From: Streptacidiphilus sp. 4-A2 | GTDB lineage: Bacteria > Actinomycetota > Actinomycetes > Streptomycetales > Streptomycetaceae | Assembly (NCBI GenBank): GCA_014284505.1 | Contig: JAAFYY010000001.1 | Location: 5,022,001-5,086,000 of the forward strand | Length of the DNA stretch: 64,000 nucleotides | Reading direction: 5' to 3' | Part shown: positions 59,246 to 64,000 of the stretch, one piece after another | How the letters are laid out: every line of letters begins with the position of its first letter | How positions within the stretch are numbered: the stretch's first letter is position 1 | The notes under the pieces: model-generated | Told to the model about the DNA's origin: nothing | The model's database searches: none | The model's input: only the letters and a program-made list of their open reading frames with translations | Program-made: the position numbers and the translations under genes

Positions 59246-59845
59246 ATGGAGACCAGGCAGCAGGACCCGGTGCGGGCGCGCAGCCGGGAGGAGTTGACCG
59301 CGGCGCTGGCAGCCGGGGCGCGGCCCAAGTGGCTGATGTTCTGGGGCCACCGGCCGCAGCGGGACGGCAGTGCCGGCGCGGGCTCGCTGAGCCAGTGGTG
59401 GCCCGCGCCCTTCACGGTGGACGGCGTGACATACGCCACTGCCGAGCACTGGATGATGGCGGGCAAGGCCCGGCTGTTCGGCGACGAGGAGGCCCTGCCG
59501 CGGATACTCGCGGCCCGTACCCCGGCCGAGGCCAAGAACCACGGCCGGCTGGTGCGCGGCTTCGACGAGCAGCGCTGGGCCGAGGCCCGGTTCGCGCTGG
59601 TGGTGGCCGGCAACGTGGCCAAGTTCGGGCAGGACCGGGCCCTGCGCGAGTACCTGCTGGGCACCGGCAACCGGGTGCTGGTGGAGGCCAGCCCGCTGGA
59701 CCGGGTCTGGGGCATAGGCCTGGACGCGGCGGACCAGCGCGCCCAGGATCCGCCGCACTGGCGCGGGCTGAACCTGCTGGGCTTCGCGCTGATGGAGGCG
59801 CGCGAGCAGCTCGGCCGCGGCCAGGGGCAGCAGCGGCCGAGCTAG
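59246..59845 (+). CDS. NADAR-family N-glycosidase-like protein
   Basis: 199 residues from ATG 59246 (AGGA 7 bases upstream). Family blocks: LMFWGHRPQRDGS, LSQWWPAPFTVDGVTYATAEHW, MMAGKARLFGD, NHGRLVRGFDEQRWAEARF and LDRVWGIGLDAADQRAQDP. Members remove riboflavin-pathway intermediates or ADP-ribose from modified nucleic acids (family knowledge). Its stop codon overlaps the opposite gene's stop in CTAG. Confidence 0.9.
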   Translation: METRQQDPVRARSREELTAALAAGARPKWLMFWGHRPQRDGSAGAGSLSQWWPAPFTVDGVTYATAEHWMMAGKARLFGDEEALPRILAARTPAEAKNHGRLVRGFDEQRWAEARFALVVAGNVAKFGQDRALREYLLGTGNRVLVEASPLDRVWGIGLDAADQRAQDPPHWRGLNLLGFALMEAREQLGRGQGQQRPS

Positions 59846-60710
59846 TCGCCGCCGCCCTGCTGGTACTCGATGTCCACCGGCCCGGAGGCGGAGTCACCCT
59901 GATGCCGCCCACGGCGGAGCTGTCGGCGAGCCCTCCACCCACCGTGCGCGGGCCCGAGGCGGAGCTGCCGCCGATGCGGTAGCGGCTGCCCGTCGGCAGC
60001 CCGACATAGACCGGCCCGGAGGCGGTGGTGATCCGCACCACCCGGGGCGGGAGGGCGAAGTACAGGTCGACCGGGCCCGAGTCGCTCCGGGTGGTGAGCT
60101 GGGCCGATCGCAGGCCGACGGCGTTGAGGGCGCCGGAGTCGGTGGCCACCCGTACCGGGCCGCTGAGCTGGTTCAGGTACAGGTCGCCCGCGCCCGAGTG
60201 GAGGTCGACCGGGCCGCTGAGCCGCTCGACGTCCAGATTGCCGGCTCCGCCGTCGGCGGTCAGCGCGATCTGCGGCGGTACCAGGATGGTCAGGTCGGCC
60301 TCGGCGCCGAAGAGGTCGGCCAGGCCGCTGGGCGGGCAGATCTCCACGCCGACGCACCTCACCGCGATCTTCAGGGTGCCGCCGTCCCGGCTGACCCGCA
60401 CCGTCGGGCGGAGGGTGGTCCAGTGGAGCTGCTCGCTGACGGTCACCTGGCCGACCGGTCCGGGCCGCACACTGACGCTGCCGGCGTCGGTGTCCACCAC
60501 CAGCGCGCTGAAGTCGTGGCGGTAGACCGTCGAGCCGGAGTAGCTCTGCTGGCCCAGCTTGCGCAGCATTCCGGCGCCGGTTCCCAGGGCCACCAGCAGC
60601 CCGGTGACCAGCGCGACGGCCAGCCAGGCCCGTCGGCGGCCGCGGGACGGCGGGCCGGCCTCGGCCCGGCCCGGCCCGGGCGCGGTCATGGTCGGCCCGG
60701 GAGCGGTCAT
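59842..60710 (-). CDS. DUF4097-type beta-helix protein, membrane-anchored, one frameshift
   Basis: About 289 residues. One membrane helix (AWLAVALVTGLLVALGTGAG, residues 28-47) then a right-handed beta-repeat region: SGPVDLHSGAGDLYLNQLSG, VRVATDSGALNAVG, SDSGPVDLYFALPP and SGPVYVGLPTG. A break near 59,890 must be repaired to end at SGPVDIEYQQGGGD with the TAG at 59842. ATG 60710 overlaps the response-regulator stop (ATGA). DUF4097 proteins commonly follow two-component genes of this type; possibly an output or sensor accessory at the membrane. Confidence 0.8.
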
Positions 60711-61351
60711 GCCCGGTCCAGGAACTGGAGTACGGCCATCACCCGGCGGTGCTCGCCCTCGGTCGGGGACAGCTGCAGCTTGGTGAAGATGCTGTTGATG
60801 TGCTTGGCCACCGCGCTCTCGCTGACCACCAGCGCCTTCGCGATGGCGGCGTTGGACAGGCCCTCGGCCATCGCCGCCAGCACCTCGCGCTCGCGCGGGG
60901 TGAGCGAGTCCAGCGGCCCGCTCTGCCTGCGCAGCAGCAGCTGCGAGACCACCTCCGGGTCCAGCGCGGTGCCCCCGGCGGCGACCCGCTCCAGCGCGTC
61001 GAGGAAGTCGTCCACATTGGCCACCCGCTCCTTGAGCAGGTAGCCCACGCCCCGGGTGTTGCCCGCCAGCAGGTCGGCGGCGTAGCGCTCCTCGACGTAC
61101 TGCGACAGCAGCAGCACCGCGACCCCGGGCCACTGACGGCGGATCAGCAGGGCGGCGCGCACCCCTTCGTCGGTGAAGCCGGGCGGCATCCGCACATCGG
61201 TGACCACCACGTCCGGCTGGTGCTCGGCGACCGCGGCCAGCAGCTGCTCGGCCTCGCCGACCGCGGCCACCACCTCGTAGCCGACCGCTTCGAGGACCTT
61301 GACCAGTCCCACTCGCAGCAGGACCGAGTCCTCGGCGATCACAGCTCGCAT
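60707..61351 (-). CDS. NarL/LuxR-family response regulator
   Basis: 214 residues, complete. Receiver domain with acidic pocket in VIAEDSVLLR and phosphoacceptor Asp in VVVTDVRMPPGFTDEG; Lys in YLLKERV. LuxR helix-turn-helix LTPREREVLAAMAEGLSNAA. Its first codons overlap the kinase 3' end by 13 bases, a coupled pair. Confidence 0.93.
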   Translation of the reverse strand: MRAVIAEDSVLLRVGLVKVLEAVGYEVVAAVGEAEQLLAAVAEHQPDVVVTDVRMPPGFTDEGVRAALLIRRQWPGVAVLLLSQYVEERYAADLLAGNTRGVGYLLKERVANVDDFLDALERVAAGGTALDPEVVSQLLLRRQSGPLDSLTPREREVLAAMAEGLSNAAIAKALVVSESAVAKHINSIFTKLQLSPTEGEHRRVMAVLQFLDRA

Positions 61352-62649
61352 GGCAACTCCACGGTGAGAATGGTCGGACCCCGAGAGGGCTGGTGATCTT
61401 CAGGGTGCCGTCCACCGAGGCGGCGCGCTGGCGCAGGCCGGACAGCCCGCTGCCCTTGGCCGCGTCGGCGCCGCCGACCCCGTCGTCGGTCACGGTGACG
61501 ACCAGTCTGCTGCCCCCGGACCGGTGGTGAGTCTGCCGCACGTCCACGGTGGCGCGCGAGGCACGGGCGTGCTTGGCGATATTGGTCAGCGCCTCGGAGA
61601 CGGTGAAGTAGGCCACCGCCTCCACCGCCGGGCGGCGGCCCGCTGCGGCAGGTCCACGGTCAGCCGCACCGGCAGCGGGGCGCGGGCGGCGATGCCGGAG
61701 AGCGCCGCGTCCAGCCCCCGGTCCTCCAGCACCACCGGGTGCAACCCGCGGACCAGGTCCCGCAGTTCGGCGATGGCGGCCTGGGCCTCCTGGTGTGCCT
61801 CGTCGATCACCTGCATCGCCAGGGCCGCCTGCTGCTCCGGCGGCAGGCCCCGGAGGGTGCGCTTGGCCAGCCCCAGGTTCATCGCCAGGGACACCAGCCG
61901 CTGCTGGGCGCCGTCGTGCAGATCGCGTTCGATCCGGCGGCGCTCCGCGTCGGCGGCGTCCACCACCTCGCTGCGGCTCTCCGCCAGCGACTCCACCCGG
62001 CGTTGCAGCTCCCGGGCCCGGTTGGGGCCGAGCAGCGCCGCGGCGGCGCGCTTGTCCAGCTCGACCACCAGTGCGGCCGCCCACGGCATGAGCAGCAGCA
62101 GCGCTGCCCCGCCCACGGTCAGCTCGACATCCCAACTCCCCTGCCACAGCTGCACCCTGGTGGCCGCCGGGAAGATCCAGGCCCAGCCGAAGACGGAGAC
62201 GGCGAGCAGCCCGGCGGTCCAGCCGATGAGCACGCCGACCGCGCACAGCGACACCAGCGGCGCGGCCAGCAGGTGGTAGCCGAACTGCCGCCAGGTGGAC
62301 TCCGAGCGCAGCCAGGTCAGGGTGCCCACGCCGAACCAGCGCCCCTCGCGCTCCGGCGCGGGGGTATCTCCAGGTCCAGCAGGACCCGGAAGCGGTCCCG
62401 TTGCAGCCAGGTGAGCGGCCGCTGGGCCAGCAGCAGCGCCACCAGCAGTGCGGTCCCGCTCCAGCCGAAGAGGTCGTCCGGGAGCAGCACCGCCACCAGC
62501 GGCCCCGGCAGGGCCAGCGGTACCCCGGCCGCGCCGAAGGCCGTGTCCCGCCACCCGCGGCGGGTGAACGGGGCCCACAGCAGGCGAAGCACGGCCCACC
62601 CGGGGGATGCCTGCGGCGCGCTGCCCGGGTCCGCACTGATCGTTGCCAT
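61339..62649 (-). CDS. Sensor histidine kinase (HisKA_3 type), three frameshifts
   Basis: About 437 residues. Membrane segments in the first half (LPGPLVAVLLPDDLFGWSG, LLAAPLVSLCAVGVLIGWTA, LLAVSVFGWAWIF, AALLLLMPWAAALV) then HisKA_3 with the phospho-His in RRRIERDLHDGAQQRLVSL, and the ATPase blocks SEALTNIAKHARAS and VTDDGVGGADAAKGSGLSGL. Breaks near 62,363, 61,640 and 61,394. Signal unknown. Forms an operon with the regulator and the DUF4097 protein. Confidence 0.87.
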
Positions 62650-62814
62650 GCGGCAGAGCCTAAGTCCCATGATCAGCACGCACCATGAACCCTGATTCCA
62701 CCTAAGGGTGGACCTGGCACCACCCCCGTTTCGGATTCGCGCACTACCGACTCCGGGCCGGATTCCCGGCAGGCTCTTCACCGGGCCCGAAAGCCGGGCC
62801 GCACAGGGGGGAAC

Positions 62815-63214
62815 ACCGATAACTCGACGATCGACCTGGACCTGCCGGGGTGCGCGCTGCTGACTCGCCCTGGTCGCTGTGTTTCGCCCGGGAACCCGGG
62901 GGCGGGTGGCCCTGGAGGTCTACAACAACGGTCTGCTGCTGGATGTCCGGTCGCCAGGCCGCTGGCGGCGGACGTGCTGCGCGGGCCCGGCGTGCGAGAG
63001 CGACGGACGGGCGACGGTGCTGGCCTGGGGCATCTGCCACCGGACGGGCTGCCGCCCTCGGTGTGGTTCAGCCAGCGGCACCGGCAGCCGCAGGCGGCCG
63101 AAGCGGTCGGCGCCGCCGGGGAGTTGGTTCGCGCTGACGGGGGCAGCTACGACCACGTCCTGGTGCGCGCCGGACGGCCGGAGCGAGCGGCTGCGGTCCG
63201 CGCGGGTGGTCGCG
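62815..63214 (+). CDS. Possible frameshifted gene of unknown function
   Basis: Protein-like segments appear in successive frames: STIDLDLPGCALL (from 62,823), FARxPGG-RVALEVYNNGLLLD (62,879-62,945), LAADVLRGPGVRERR (62,963 on) and LPPDGLPPSVWFSQRHR to SYDHVLVRAGRPERAAA (63,035-63,200). Each has GC-rich third positions. A purine-rich AGGGGGGAACACC precedes it but no start codon is plain. If real it is a roughly 130-residue protein directly before the membrane protein gene. Confidence 0.35.
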
Positions 63215-63709
63215 ATGACCACCACCGTGCTGCTGCCCCGGCCGGTGCGGCCGCCCGCCCGGTCGGCCCGCTCACCGCCGGACGTCCGGGAAGCACCGGG
63301 CGCCCGGAAGCGCCGGGCGTCGCGAGGCGCGGGCCCGGTCCGGGGCCGGCTGCTGCCGCGGGTGCTGGTCGGGCTCGGGCTGGCGCTGCTGCCCTGGCTG
63401 GTGGTGCTCGCCACCACGCTGCCGACCACCGCGACCGCCTGCCACTGGTCACTGGCCTGGGTCGGCCTGGACTGTCTGGAGGCGCTCGGTCTGATCGGCA
63501 CCGGGGTGCTGCTGCGCCGCGGTGATCCGCGCCGCAGCCTGACCGCCGTGGCCACGGCCGTGCTGCTGGTCTGCGACGCCTGGTTCGACACCACCACCTC
63601 GACCCCCGGGCGCCGGCTTCGCTCGGCCCTGGCCATGGCCCTGCTGGTGGAGCTGCCCCTGGCCGGGCTCTGCCTGCGGCTGGCACTGCGCGCCCTGCCG
63701 CGCGGATAA
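63215..63709 (+). CDS. Small integral membrane protein
   Basis: 164 residues from ATG 63215. An Arg/Pro-rich cytoplasmic stretch is followed by four membrane helices: VLVGLGLALLPWLVVLATTL, WVGLDCLEALGLIGTGVLL, SLTAVATAVLLVCDAWFD and LAMALLVELPLAGLCLRLAL. Family unknown to me; small four-helix proteins of this sort are common in Streptomyces. Confidence 0.7.
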   Translation: MTTTVLLPRPVRPPARSARSPPDVREAPGARKRRASRGAGPVRGRLLPRVLVGLGLALLPWLVVLATTLPTTATACHWSLAWVGLDCLEALGLIGTGVLLRRGDPRRSLTAVATAVLLVCDAWFDTTTSTPGRRLRSALAMALLVELPLAGLCLRLALRALPRG

Positions 63710-63763
63710 CCGCCCGGGCGCGCCGCCGACAGGCAGGACACCGCCGGAGAAAGCCGCCGGAAA

Positions 63764-63813
63764 AACACCGCCGCCCGGCGCGTCCTGTACGGGACGCGCC
63801 GGGCGGCGGCGTT
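63764..63813. terminator. Long terminator hairpin before glyS
   Basis: A stem of about 20 bp with a small mismatch and TGTAC loop, between the convergent membrane protein and glycyl-tRNA synthetase genes. Confidence 0.82.
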
Positions 63814-63826
63814 GGCGTGGCGGGGT

Positions 63827-64000
63827 TCAGCAGCCCAGCAGCTTGCCGGCCAGGAAGCCCTCGACCTGGTCCAGCGAGATCCGCTGCTGCTCCATGGTGT
63901 CGCGCTCGCGCACGGTGACCGCGTTGTCGTCGAGCGTGTCGAAGTCGACGGTGATGCAGAACGGCGTGCCGATCTCGTCCTGGCGGCGGTAGCGGCGGCC
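63827..64000 (-). CDS. glyS: Glycyl-tRNA synthetase, C-terminal end (cut by window edge)
   Basis: 57 C-terminal codons: GRRYRRQDEIGTPFCITVDF, DTLDDNAVTVRERDTMEQQR, ISLDQVEGFLAGKLLGC. This is the anticodon-binding domain end of the single-chain class II enzyme (actinobacterial type). The gene continues beyond 64000. Confidence 0.88.
   Translation of the reverse strand, partial: GRRYRRQDEIGTPFCITVDFDTLDDNAVTVRERDTMEQQRISLDQVEGFLAGKLLGC

Noticed and set aside
59412..62636. 1074-codon frame across kinase, regulator and DUF4097 genes
   Set aside because: It joins pieces of three genes only because of frameshifts and includes out-of-frame text; annotated as separate genes.

Overview
The window is about 72-74 % G+C, carries many GTG starts and has a gene order typical of Streptomycetaceae (Streptomyces, Kitasatospora or Streptacidiphilus). 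Markers are the fasR-fabD-fabH-acpP-fabF block, an HrdA-type sigma factor next to dnaG, a homodimeric-type aceE, DUF3052, DUF3145 and DUF2637 proteins, and a MerR promoter of classical architecture. It reads as core chromosome. I see no insertion sequence, prophage, integrase, rRNA operon or CRISPR array.

Layout. 0-11.7 kb: a tellurium-resistance (ter) type stress locus. It has a HAD hydrolase, a fused phosphoribosyltransferase/TRSP/StiP protein, a CitE-like lyase, a TerD with a proline-rich tail, a TerA-like protein, a DUF475 (TerC-like) membrane protein and two canonical TerD proteins, with a DUF2637 membrane protein and a ROK regulator inserted. 11.9-17.8 kb: peroxiredoxin, a conserved hypothetical, DUF3052 and pyruvate dehydrogenase E1 (aceE). 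18-25 kb: accessory genes (secreted alpha/beta hydrolase, secreted beta-sandwich protein, aldo/keto reductase with its MerR regulator, serine hydrolase, pirin). 23.7-29.1 kb: fatty-acid synthesis genes under FasR. 29.2-35.5 kb: S53 peptidase, DUF3145, quinone-oxidoreductase-like enzyme with divergent MarR, GT87-type membrane glycosyltransferase. 35.7-37.1 kb: tRNA-Met(CAT), a zinc-ribbon protein, a membrane-anchored PemK/MazF-like protein and two tandem tRNA-Asn(GTT). 37.4-45.4 kb: YtxH-like protein, xylulokinase-like kinase, HrdA-type sigma factor, dnaG, an FAD reductase and dgt. 45.5-55 kb: anchored trypsin-like protease, membrane esterase, PAC2 protein, GNAT, ppdK and dus. 55-64 kb: XRE regulator divergent from a DHA2 drug-efflux pump, a 2OG-Fe(II)/IPNS-like oxygenase, NADAR, a histidine kinase/response regulator/DUF4097 operon, a small membrane protein and the 3' end of glycyl-tRNA synthetase.

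Two features run through the window. First, at least 20 genes, including essential ones (dnaG, fabH, aceE, glycolytic and tRNA-modification enzymes), are interrupted by single-base frameshifts, nearly all loss of one G or C from a short G/C run. I read these as sequencing or assembly errors and annotate each gene across its breaks. Second, at six genes a short segment containing the TGA stop codon, or closely matching it, is tandemly duplicated into the 3' flank. Strong GC-rich hairpins mark most transcript ends.
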